Of a stretch of DNA of 8,844 bases, positions 1-6,526 are shown one piece after another. The position numbers and the translations under genes were made by a program. Position 1 is the stretch's first letter. Every line of letters begins with the position of its first letter. The notes below the pieces were generated by a model. It did not search any database and was not told where the DNA came from. It saw only the letters and a program-made list of their open reading frames with translations. The DNA comes from Tannerella sp. (GTDB lineage Bacteria; Bacteroidota; Bacteroidia; Bacteroidales; Tannerellaceae), in the NCBI GenBank assembly GCA_031262895.1, contig JAISGW010000059.1, positions 1-8,844 on the forward strand. The letters run 5' to 3'.

Positions 1-1353
1 TATGGGCCGCAGGTAGGCCAGGTCGAAGAGGCCGTGGTGCGTGGCCCCGTCTTCGCCGACCAGCCCGGCGCGGTCTAAACAAAGTACCAGATGAAGCTTC
101 TGCAGGGCCACGTCGTGTATGAGGTTGTCGTAAGCCCTTTGCATGAATGAGGAATAGACGTTACAGAAGGGCAGCATCCCTTCCTTGGCCAGTCCGGCCG
201 AGAAGGTGACGGCATGCCCCTCGGCTATGCCCACGTCGAAGGTCCTTTCGGGAAAGGCTTTCATCAGGAACGACATGGAGCAGCCCGTCGGCATGGCGGG
301 GGTGACGCCTACGATGCGTTTGTCCTTTTCGGCCAGTTCCACCAAGGTATGCCCGAAGACATCCTGGTAACGCAAGGGCTGGTTGCGGGTGTCAGGCAGG
401 ATGCGCTGGCCGGTTTCCTTGTTGAACTTGCCCGGCGCGTGCCATTCGGCGGCCGACTCTTCGGCCGGCTTGAAGCCTTTCCCTTTCTTCGTTTTGATAT
501 GCAAGAGTTTTGGCCCTTGCATGTCTTTGATGTCGTTCAGGATGCGGATGAGCTGGTGCACGTCGTGCCCGTCGACGGGGCCGAAGTAGCGTATGCTGAA
601 GCCTTCGAACCAGTTGTGCTGGCGGGTCAGCAGTGCTTTCAGGCTGTTGTTGAAGCGGAGAATCAACCCGCGGCGGTTGTCGTTGATGAGATGCATCCGC
701 CTCAGCGCGCGGTACAGGTCGTAGCGGAGGCGGTTGTAGGAATGGCTGGTCGTGATGTTCACCAAGTATTGGCTAAGGGCGCCCACGCTGTCGTCGATAG
801 CCATATTGTTATCGTTAAGGATAATCAGGAGGTTGTTCGGATGGATGCAGGCATTGTTCAGCCCCTCGTAGGCCAGTCCGCCGGTCATGGCGCCGTCGCC
901 GATAACGGCAATCACGTGGCGGTCGGTTTCGCCCTTGAGCACCGAGGCCACCGACATGCCCAGGGCGGCGGAAATGGAGTTGGAGGCATGGCCGGCGATG
1001 AAGGCGTCATATTCGCTCTCGGCCGGGTTAGGAAAGCCGCTGATGCCTTTGAATTGGCGAAGCGTGCGGAAGGCCTGGCGCCGCCCGGTCAATATTTTGT
1101 GCCCATAAGCCTGATGCCCCACGTCCCAGACGATACGGTCGTAAGGTGTGTTGAACACCCGGTGCAGGGCGACGGTGATTTCCACCGTTCCCAGGCTGGA
1201 ACCCAGATGCCCCGGATTTTCCGACAAAACGTCTATGATGTATTGCCTCAATTCTGCACACAGTGGGTCAAGGGCATCTTCCGGCAATTTGCGCAAGTCT
1301 TCTGGCGAGTTTATGGATTGCAGTATATGACTCGTCGTCTGCTCTTCCGACAT
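1..1353 (-). CDS. dxs: 1-deoxy-D-xylulose-5-phosphate synthase, N-terminal 451 residues (3' end outside window)
   Basis: DXS condenses pyruvate with glyceraldehyde 3-phosphate, using thiamine diphosphate, to make 1-deoxyxylulose 5-phosphate. This is the entry step of the MEP isoprenoid pathway and also feeds thiamine and pyridoxal synthesis; the enzyme is cytosolic. The reading frame starts at an ATG (complement of 1351-1353) and stays open to base 1. An in-frame stop at 1360-1362 leaves no room for an earlier start. Visible motifs are SENPGHLGSSLG with His49, the thiamine-diphosphate/Mg site GDGAMTGG at residues 152-159 followed by NN at 166-167, GPVDGHD around residue 265, and FDVGIAEGHAV with the putative catalytic Glu378. 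The last residues read DRAGLVGEDGATHHGLFD, a DXS hallmark. The residue after Glu378 is Gly, where many DXS proteins have Gln; from memory this is also seen in Bacteroides. Full-length DXS is about 630 residues, so about 180 are missing off the left edge. No Shine-Dalgarno site precedes the ATG; the leader is A-rich. Confidence 0.97.
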   Translation of the reverse strand, partial: MSEEQTTSHILQSINSPEDLRKLPEDALDPLCAELRQYIIDVLSENPGHLGSSLGTVEITVALHRVFNTPYDRIVWDVGHQAYGHKILTGRRQAFRTLRQFKGISGFPNPAESEYDAFIAGHASNSISAALGMSVASVLKGETDRHVIAVIGDGAMTGGLAYEGLNNACIHPNNLLIILNDNNMAIDDSVGALSQYLVNITTSHSYNRLRYDLYRALRRMHLINDNRRGLILRFNNSLKALLTRQHNWFEGFSIRYFGPVDGHDVHQLIRILNDIKDMQGPKLLHIKTKKGKGFKPAEESAAEWHAPGKFNKETGQRILPDTRNQPLRYQDVFGHTLVELAEKDKRIVGVTPAMPTGCSMSFLMKAFPERTFDVGIAEGHAVTFSAGLAKEGMLPFCNVYSSFMQRAYDNLIHDVALQKLHLVLCLDRAGLVGEDGATHHGLFDLAYLRPI

Positions 1354-1381
1354 ATCTTTTTATTCTATCAAAATTCGGCGG

Positions 1382-1412
1382 CAAACTTAGATATTAATTC
1401 AGAACTGACAAA
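1382..1412 (-). promoter_or_regulatory. Bacteroidetes-type promoter of dxs (TTTG-N19-TAnnTTTG)
   Basis: Read on the minus strand, TTTG (complement of 1409-1412) is followed after exactly 19 bases by TAAGTTTG (complement of 1382-1389). This is a full match to the known Bacteroidetes primary sigma-factor consensus of a -33 TTTG and a -7 TAnnTTTG. A transcript would start near 1376, giving a leader of roughly 20 nt before the dxs ATG. The site lies in the 108-bp gap after the DUF3109 gene, so dxs probably has its own promoter although it follows in the same direction. The rest of the gap (1413-1461) is GC-rich, with only weak potential hairpins and no convincing terminator. Confidence 0.75.
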
Positions 1413-1461
1413 AGCTTTCGTGACCGGCCGGGTTCGGGGCATCCCGGGAAACGCGGGGGCT

Positions 1462-2055
1462 TCAGCCAATGTAATGATGCGGCGCCTGCTTCTGCCATTC
1501 TTCGGCGGTGAGGCAGAGTTCGTCGTACCAGGCCTGGCCGAATTTCCGGATCAGAGGCTCCTTTAAAAATATATGGAGGGGGATGTCCTGTTGGCGTCCG
1601 AAGGTTTCTGCCGGCCGGCAGATACGCCAGCGGTCGTAGTTGAGCACGCAATGTGCGGCATAGTTTTTCAGGCGTATGGGATAAAGGCTGCAGGAGATGG
1701 GCTTGTTGCGCGGGATGCGTCCTTCCCGGAAGGCTTTTTCCACGGCGCAGAGGCAGACGCCCTGTTCGTCGGAAGTGGTGAATACGCAATTGCGCCCGTC
1801 CACGATGGAGGTGACGGTATCGCCTTCCATGTCGATGTAAGCAACGCCTTGCGAACGGATAACGGCCTGCGCTTCCGGGCGCAGGCCGTTCCATATCACA
1901 GGCAATATTTCGCGGAGGTAGGCGGCCTCGTCGCCTTCGAGGGGTGCGCCGGCGTCGCCTTCTATGCAGCAGACACCCTTGCAGGCGCCCAGGTTGCAGG
2001 CGAAGCGGCGTTCTATCAGGTCGAGGCTGACTAATGTGTTCCCTATTTGCAGCAT
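1462..2055 (-). CDS. Cysteine-rich DUF3109 family protein, function unknown
   Basis: This 197-residue protein has the look of the DUF3109 family, which is common in Bacteroidetes and distantly resembles the YkgJ-type putative metal-cluster proteins; I assign it by recognition. Its mark is a set of cysteines: an N-terminal C-x4-C-x3-CC cluster (Cys20, 25, 29, 30), Cys90, CLC at 101-103, Cys122 in KPISCSLYPIR, Cys136, Cys146 in RWRICRP and Cys181. That pattern suggests a bound metal (zinc or an iron-sulfur cluster), which is inference. There is no signal peptide or membrane segment, so a cytosolic location is likely. The ATG start lies inside the 3' end of gpmI (13-nt overlap), and no good Shine-Dalgarno site sits at the usual distance. 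Translation is therefore probably coupled to gpmI, and the two likely share a transcript. The C-terminus is acidic to neutral, ending HHYIG. The existence of the gene is secure; its biochemical role is not known. Confidence 0.88.
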   Translation of the reverse strand: MLQIGNTLVSLDLIERRFACNLGACKGVCCIEGDAGAPLEGDEAAYLREILPVIWNGLRPEAQAVIRSQGVAYIDMEGDTVTSIVDGRNCVFTTSDEQGVCLCAVEKAFREGRIPRNKPISCSLYPIRLKNYAAHCVLNYDRWRICRPAETFGRQQDIPLHIFLKEPLIRKFGQAWYDELCLTAEEWQKQAPHHYIG

Positions 2056-3566
2056 GAGTGGCCGGTCATTTCCTTCGGTTGGGACAGCCCCATGATATGC
2101 AGGATGGAAGGCGCCACGTCGGCAAGGATGCCGTTTTCCACTTTGGCCGCCTTGTTCTCCGTCACATAGACGAAGGGTACGGGATTGAGCGAATGGGCCG
2201 TGTTCGGCGTGCCGTCGGCATTGAGGGCGTGGTCGGCATTGCCGTGGTCGGCGATGATGATGACCTCGTAGCCGCTTTCCTTGGCGGCTTCCACCGTGTC
2301 CTTCAGGCAGGCGTCAATAGCCACGACGGCTTTCTCGATGGCCGCATACACGCCGGTATGGCCCACCATGTCGCCGTTGGCGTAGTTGCAGACGATGAAG
2401 TCGTATTGCTTCGTACGGATGGCGGCGACCAGCTTGTCTTTCACCTCGTAGGCGCTCATCTCCGGCTTCAGGTCGTAGGTGGCCACTTTGGGCGAGGGCA
2501 CCAGGATGCGGTCTTCGCCTTCAAAGGGCGCTTCGCGGCCGCCGTTAAAGAAGAACGTCACGTGGGCGTATTTTTCGGTTTCCGCGATGTGCAGCTGTTT
2601 CTTGCCTTGCGCGGCCAGGTATTCGCCGAGGGTATTGTCTACATTCTCCTTGTTGAAGAGGATATGCACCCCTTTGAAGGTGGCGTCGTAGGGCGTCATG
2701 CAGAAATACTGCAGGCCGGGGATGGTGTGCATCCCGGCTTCGGGCATGTCCTGTTGGGTGAGCACGACGGTCAGCTCCTTGGCGCGGTCGTTGCGGAAGT
2801 TAAAGAAGACGACCACGTCGTCCGCTTCGATGAGGGCGACGGGCTTGCCGTTCTCGGTATGCACGATAGGCTTGATGAACTCGTCGGTGACACCTTCGGC
2901 ATAGGATTCATCCATGGTCTTGAGCAGGTCGTCGGCGGCTTTGCCTTTGCCGGCGGTGAGCAGGTCGTAAGCATCCTTGATGCGTTCCCAGCGTTTGTCG
3001 CGGTCCATGGCGTAATAGCGGCCCACGACGGAGGCTATCTTCCCGCCCGTCGTTGCCAGGTGCTGCTGCAATTGTTCGATGAAGCCGCGCCCGCTCTTGG
3101 GGTCGGTGTCGCGCCCGTCCATGAAGCAATGCACGTAGGCCTTCTTGATGCCGTATTCCTTGGCGATGTCGGTGAGCTTGAAGAGATGCTCCAGCGAACT
3201 GTGCACGCCTCCGTTGGAGACCAAGCCCATGAAGTGGATTTGCTTGCCCTGCTCCTTGGCGTAGGAATAAGCCCGTTTGATTTCGGGGTTCTGCAGGATG
3301 GAATTGTCGCGGCAGGCACGGTTGATTTTCACCAAATCCTGGTAAACCACGCGGCCTGCGCCTATGTTGAGGTGTCCTACTTCGGAATTGCCCATCTGTC
3401 CGTCGGGCAAGCCGACGTTTTCGCCGGAAGCCTGCAACTGCGAGTGGGGATAGCTTTTCAGCAGGTAATCCCAATACGGGGTGGGCGTTTGGTAGATGAC
3501 ATCGTCTTTGCCTTTGTCGCCTATGCCCCAACCGTCGCAAATGATCAGAAGCGCTTTTTTATTCAT
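2043..3566 (-). CDS. gpmI: 2,3-bisphosphoglycerate-independent phosphoglycerate mutase
   Basis: GpmI interconverts 3-phosphoglycerate and 2-phosphoglycerate in glycolysis and gluconeogenesis, through a phosphoserine intermediate and two Mn ions; it is cytosolic. The 507-residue length is normal for the family. It starts MNKKALLIICDGWG, with metal ligand Asp11. The phosphorylated serine is Ser61 in MGNSEVGH. VHSS (His122), FMDGRDTDP (Arg152-Asp153), YYAMDRDKRW and NFRNDRA supply the substrate-binding domain. The second metal centre is seen in NGDMVGH (Asp399, His403), ADHGNAD (Asp440, His441) and NTAHSLNPVP (His458). All key residues are present. The frame stays open 18 codons further upstream to 3620, but that extension would overlap the likely promoter box. 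The family N-terminus begins at the ATG at 3564-3566, which has AGGA six bases upstream. This is one of the few Shine-Dalgarno-like sites in the window. The 3' end overlaps the DUF3109 gene by 13 nt. Confidence 0.97.
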   Translation of the reverse strand: MNKKALLIICDGWGIGDKGKDDVIYQTPTPYWDYLLKSYPHSQLQASGENVGLPDGQMGNSEVGHLNIGAGRVVYQDLVKINRACRDNSILQNPEIKRAYSYAKEQGKQIHFMGLVSNGGVHSSLEHLFKLTDIAKEYGIKKAYVHCFMDGRDTDPKSGRGFIEQLQQHLATTGGKIASVVGRYYAMDRDKRWERIKDAYDLLTAGKGKAADDLLKTMDESYAEGVTDEFIKPIVHTENGKPVALIEADDVVVFFNFRNDRAKELTVVLTQQDMPEAGMHTIPGLQYFCMTPYDATFKGVHILFNKENVDNTLGEYLAAQGKKQLHIAETEKYAHVTFFFNGGREAPFEGEDRILVPSPKVATYDLKPEMSAYEVKDKLVAAIRTKQYDFIVCNYANGDMVGHTGVYAAIEKAVVAIDACLKDTVEAAKESGYEVIIIADHGNADHALNADGTPNTAHSLNPVPFVYVTENKAAKVENGILADVAPSILHIMGLSQPKEMTGHSCCK

Positions 3567-3617
3567 GATTGTTCCTTTCTTATTAAATGGTTGATGATCT
3601 CTGATTAAAAAATCGGC

Positions 3618-3625
3618 CAAAGGTA
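3618..3625 (-). promoter_or_regulatory. Probable -7 box of the gpmI promoter
   Basis: The minus strand reads TACCTTTG here, matching the Bacteroidetes -7 consensus TAnnTTTG. The start of transcription would fall near 3611, giving a leader of about 45 nt before the gpmI ATG. No TTTG is found 19-21 bases upstream; that interval is GC-rich (about 3641-3650) and borders the tandem repeat array that begins at 3650. The same octamer occurs upstream of pyrG, which supports it as a real signal, but without a -33 element the call is moderate. Confidence 0.5.
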
Positions 3626-3649
3626 CAAAATCCTTATGTTGGCCGCGCC

Positions 3650-3865
3650 GTGAATTTTTTCACGATGCTCCCTGCGTCTGGGGAAGGCCGTGAATTTTTT
3701 CACGATGCTCCCCGAGCTTCGGGGAAGGCTGTGAATTTTTTCACGGGCTTCCCTGCGTCTGGGGAAGGCTGTGAATTTTTTCACGATGCTCCCCGAACTT
3801 CGGGGAAGGTTGTGAATTTTTTCACGGGCTTCCCTGCGTCTGGGGGAGCTTGTGAATTAATTCAG
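3650..3865. repeat. Tandem array of a double-palindrome unit, alternating 40- and 41-bp period (81-bp higher-order repeat)
   Basis: A 14-bp palindrome, GTGAATTTTTTCAC (stem GTGAA/TTCAC, loop TTTT), starts at 3650, 3690, 3731, 3771 and 3812. A decayed sixth copy, GTGAATTAATTCAG, starts at 3852. Spacings are 40, 41, 40, 41 and 40, so the true period is 81 bp. The 26/27-nt spacers come in two kinds. One contains CCCTGCGTCTGGGG (spacers 1, 3 and 5), which forms only a weak 4-bp stem. The other contains CCCCGARCTTCGGGG (spacers 2 and 4, at 3710-3724 and 3791-3805), which forms a perfect hairpin with a 7-bp stem once the flanking T-A pair is counted. Transcribed from either strand, the array would fold into a row of about ten small hairpins. 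It fills most of the 374-bp gap between the queC stop and the gpmI start. Its function is unknown; an intergenic repeat family of REP or small-satellite type is the simplest reading. Confidence 0.9.
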
Positions 3866-3948
3866 AGTTGAAAATTGAAAATTGAGAGTTGGGCGTAGCC
3901 ATGCCGCTTCGCGAAACTTTCAATTTTCAATTTTCAACTTTCAACTCT
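3864..3948. repeat. Inverted heptad-repeat element forming a long hairpin, overlapping the queC stop codon
   Basis: On the plus strand four heptads run AGAGTTG, AAAATTG, AAAATTG, AGAGTTG (3864-3891). On the minus strand five heptads of the same type (AGAGTTG, AAAGTTG, AAAATTG twice, and a decayed AAAGTTT) run from 3948 down to 3914. The arms 3865-3890 and 3915-3940 are complementary at 24 of 26 positions, and the two exceptions are G-U wobbles if plus-strand RNA forms. The 24-nt centre folds further, pairing 3893-3899 with 3906-3912 around one mismatch and a 6-nt loop. The result is a 76-nt hairpin directly after queC. The right arm supplies the last two sense codons and the TGA stop of queC. 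It could be a MITE-like or REP-like insertion, and it might also end or protect the pyrG-yidC-queC transcript. No poly-U tail typical of an intrinsic terminator is clear. Confidence 0.85.
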
Positions 3949-4609
3949 CGTATTCGGTAAGGTCTTGGATGCCGGCAGCGGCTAAGGCTTCGCGCCTTTC
4001 GAGGCAGGTGGCGCAGCGTCCGCAGTGGATGTGTCCGCCCTTGTAGCACGACCAGGTCTGCGCGTAGTCGATGCCCAAGGCTTTGCCGTGGCGGGCGATG
4101 TCGGCTTTCGTCAGGCGGGTGTAAGGTGACACTAAGCGGAGACCGGCGTAGGTGCCGGCGGCGATGGCCTTGTCCATGGCCTTGACGAATTCGGGGCGGC
4201 AGTCGGGGTAAACGGCATGGTCGCCGGCATGGTTGGCCATGTACACTTTGCCCAAGCCGCGGCTTTCGGCCAGGCCGGCCGCCACCGAGAGCATGATGCC
4301 GTTGCGGAAGGGTACGACCGTGCTTTGCATGTTGGCGTCGGCATAGGAACCTTCGGGTATCTCTTCGCCGCCCAGCAGCAGCGCGCTTTTAAAATAATCG
4401 CCGATGAAGGGCAGCTTGAGCACCAGATGCTCCGTGCCGGTCAGCGCGCATTGCTTGCGGGCATAATATATTTCGCGTTCGTTGTGTTTGGAGCCGTAGT
4501 CGAAACTGACGGCCAAGGCCAACTCCTCCTTGTATTCATGCAGCAGCGTCACGCTGTCCATGCCTCCCGAAAGGATAAGCAGGCCGTCTTTTTTATCCGG
4601 ATTTTTCAT
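3941..4609 (-). CDS. queC: 7-cyano-7-deazaguanine synthase
   Basis: QueC converts 7-carboxy-7-deazaguanine to preQ0 with ATP and ammonia, in the pathway to queuosine in tRNA (preQ0 can also feed 7-deazaguanine DNA modification). It is cytosolic. The 222-residue protein has the PP-loop ATP pyrophosphatase motif SGGMDS at residues 14-19, SFDYGSKHNERE at 35-46, and VVPFRNGIMLS near residue 100. It also has the family's C-terminal zinc site, with Cys188, Cys196, Cys199 and Cys202 (WSCYKGG, then CGRCATC). All expected ligands are present and the length is normal. Its ATG overlaps the yidC TGA by one base (TGATG), so translation is probably coupled. No other queuosine gene (queD, queE or queF) lies in the window. 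The stop codon and the last two codons fall within the right arm of the inverted heptad repeat, so the extreme C-terminus (ES) may have been reset by that element. Confidence 0.96.
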   Translation of the reverse strand: MKNPDKKDGLLILSGGMDSVTLLHEYKEELALAVSFDYGSKHNEREIYYARKQCALTGTEHLVLKLPFIGDYFKSALLLGGEEIPEGSYADANMQSTVVPFRNGIMLSVAAGLAESRGLGKVYMANHAGDHAVYPDCRPEFVKAMDKAIAAGTYAGLRLVSPYTRLTKADIARHGKALGIDYAQTWSCYKGGHIHCGRCATCLERREALAAAGIQDLTEYES

Positions 4610-6510
4610 CAGCGCTTTTTACCTTTCTTTTTCTGCTGCTCTTGCTGGCGGAGCACCTCCTGCTGTTGCTTTTGCAGGGCTTCTATGCGTTGGGCGAACT
4701 TCGATTTCTTCCGGGGCTTCTTCTTGTTGGCCTCGAGTTTCAGGAGCAGCTTGTCTTCATTGATGAAGTAGCGGCAGCCCATCATGATGCCCATGGTGAT
4801 GAGCGAGGAGACCAGATAATAATAGCAGAGGCCGGAGGCGTTCTGGTTGAGGATGAAGAGGAACATGACGGGCATAAGGTACATCATCACCTTCATGCCG
4901 GGCATCTGTTGCTGGCCGGTGTCGTTCATGCTCATCGTGACTTTGGTGTAGAAGATTTGCACGACGGTCATCAGGAGGCAGAAGAGGCTGACGTGGTTCC
5001 CGTAGAAACTGGAGATGACGGGTATGTTGGTCTGCCAGCTCAGGATGGCGTCGTAAGAGGAAAGGTCGTGCGCCCAGAGGAAGCTTTGCTGGCGGAGGTC
5101 GAAGTTCGTCGGGAAAAGCCAGTAAAGGGCCAGCAGGACGGGCATCTGTATCAGCATGGGCAGACAGCCTGCCATCGGGCTGGCGCCGGCGGCGCTGTAC
5201 AGCGCCATAGTGGCCTTCTGGCGTTCCAAAGCCTTGTCTTGCCCGGGGTATTTCGCGTTGATGGCTTCCACCTGCGGGCGCAACACGCGCATCTTGGCTC
5301 CCGAGAGGTAGGATTTGTACGTCAGGGGGAAGAGTATCAGGCGGACGATGAGCGTGAGCAGGAAAATGGCCAGCCCCATGGAGGGGACATACTTGCAGAT
5401 GAAGTCGAAGACCGGCAACAGAAAGTATTTGCTGACCCAGCGGAAGATGCTGTATCCAAGCGGGACCATCTGCTCCAAATCGAGCTGCTTGTCGGAGGAG
5501 AGACCTTTGTCGTACGACTTGAGCAGGCGGTATTGGTTGGGGCCGAAGAAGTAGCGCAGGCGGGCGGGCGTCTGGCCGCGCAAGTCAACCGGGATGCTGG
5601 TCTGTGCGGAGAAATGCTTCAGATAGCCCTCGGTCTCAAGCTTGGTGGATTTCAGGCCGGCCCCCTCGAAGCCCTGTTCGGCGATGAGCACCGTCGAGAA
5701 GAATTTGTCCTTGTAGGCAATCCAGCGCAGGCGGCTTTTCACGTCCTGGCTGTCGTCGCGTCCTTCGGAGAGGTTGTCCACATTGTCGGCCGTATATTTG
5801 AAGAAGAGGCCGGTGTACTGGTCTTCGAACTTGCGCACCTTCTCCTGCTGGCGTATGGATTGCTCCCAGTTTATGTTTATCGAATTGTAGCTGGGCGATA
5901 AAATGTTCGCCAAGCCGTGGGGGACAATGTCGAAGTGCACCATGTAGCTGCCCTTCGCCAAGCGGTAGGCGAAATCCAGATAAGCGCCCTGGCCCGCGTT
6001 CAGGCGCATGGTCAGGCTGGTGTCGGTTTTGAGCACGGGGTTAAAATACAGGTTGGCGGTGTTGAGCACGCGGTTGTTGGCTGTTACCAGCGTGAGGCCC
6101 CACTTGGCGTCGTCTTTGCCGAAGAGGACGAGCGGCAGGGAATCGGCCGTGACATATTCCTTGAGCCGGGCGAAGGAGATGCGTCCGCCCTTGCTGTCGA
6201 TATGGAGTTCCATCTTGTCGTTTTGCAGGGTGATGCTTTCGTTCTCCCCTTTGACGGCATCGGCAAACACGCCGTATTGGTCTTCCGTTTGCGCCAGGCT
6301 CATGGTGTCGGCGGCGGCCTTGGCCAAGCTGTCGGCCTTATTCCCGTTCTTGGCCAAAGCAGCAGCTTGCTGCGTTTGTTCAATGCGGGCGATGGAATCC
6401 TGGTAGCGCCTCTGCGCCTCTATTTGTTCAGGGCTAGGCTTGTTCAGCCAAGTAAATAAGACAAGGACAATGCCTATGAGTACAAATCCGAGGACTGTAT
6501 TTTTATCCAT
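4609..6510 (-). CDS. yidC: Membrane protein insertase YidC (Oxa1 family)
   Basis: YidC inserts and folds inner-membrane proteins, alone or with the Sec translocon. The 633-residue protein has the layout of the large Gram-negative form. An N-terminal membrane anchor (about residues 6-22) is followed by a charged Ala/Gln-rich linker (25-75) and then a periplasmic beta-rich domain (about 85-345). The conserved insertase core starts near 375. The core has AIFLLTLIVRLILFPLTYK, with the hydrophilic-groove Arg390, then the cytosolic helical hairpin (about 400-440) and MAGCLPMLIQMPVLLALYWLF. Further membrane helices lie near 503-522, 541-556 and 560-582. The tail (595-633) is rich in Lys, Arg and Gln, as expected for ribosome contact. 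The ATG is 16 nt after the pyrG stop and has no Shine-Dalgarno site. The gene probably shares a transcript with pyrG and queC; these neighbours give no functional link to insertion that I can see. Confidence 0.97.
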   Translation of the reverse strand: MDKNTVLGFVLIGIVLVLFTWLNKPSPEQIEAQRRYQDSIARIEQTQQAAALAKNGNKADSLAKAAADTMSLAQTEDQYGVFADAVKGENESITLQNDKMELHIDSKGGRISFARLKEYVTADSLPLVLFGKDDAKWGLTLVTANNRVLNTANLYFNPVLKTDTSLTMRLNAGQGAYLDFAYRLAKGSYMVHFDIVPHGLANILSPSYNSININWEQSIRQQEKVRKFEDQYTGLFFKYTADNVDNLSEGRDDSQDVKSRLRWIAYKDKFFSTVLIAEQGFEGAGLKSTKLETEGYLKHFSAQTSIPVDLRGQTPARLRYFFGPNQYRLLKSYDKGLSSDKQLDLEQMVPLGYSIFRWVSKYFLLPVFDFICKYVPSMGLAIFLLTLIVRLILFPLTYKSYLSGAKMRVLRPQVEAINAKYPGQDKALERQKATMALYSAAGASPMAGCLPMLIQMPVLLALYWLFPTNFDLRQQSFLWAHDLSSYDAILSWQTNIPVISSFYGNHVSLFCLLMTVVQIFYTKVTMSMNDTGQQQMPGMKVMMYLMPVMFLFILNQNASGLCYYYLVSSLITMGIMMGCRYFINEDKLLLKLEANKKKPRKKSKFAQRIEALQKQQQEVLRQQEQQKKKGKKR

Positions 6511-6526
6511 GTATGCTGTTCAAATG

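Noticed and set aside
1393..1403. 11-mer ATTAATTCAGA shared between the dxs promoter region and the queC-gpmI repeat region (3856-3866)
   Set aside because: Several recurring 11-mers are expected by chance in a window of this length, and the match does not extend on either side.
1413..1461. Possible intrinsic terminator after the DUF3109 gene
   Set aside because: Only short imperfect GC stems (such as CCGGG with CCCGG over a 10-nt loop) and no T-run in the transcript direction at the right place.
214..1566. 450-codon plus-strand open frame opposite dxs
   Set aside because: It is the antisense shadow of a secure dxs frame in GC-rich DNA; the translation has no recognisable domain and runs into the neighbouring gene.
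2058..3608. 516-codon plus-strand open frame opposite gpmI
   Set aside because: It mirrors gpmI almost end to end, which follows from codon bias. All GpmI active-site motifs are intact on the minus strand, and no promoter or ribosome site supports the antisense frame.
3567..3620. Upstream extension of gpmI (18 more codons)
   Set aside because: The extension overlaps the probable -7 box, and the family N-terminus begins at the ATG at 3564-3566, which has its own ribosome-binding site.
3650..3865. CRISPR-like array (14-bp repeat with 26/27-bp spacers)
   Set aside because: The spacers are near-copies of each other and not unique, the repeat is too short, and no cas genes are present.
4642..5901. 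419-codon plus-strand open frame opposite yidC
   Set aside because: Antisense shadow; its Glu/His/Val-rich composition is what reversed yidC codons give.
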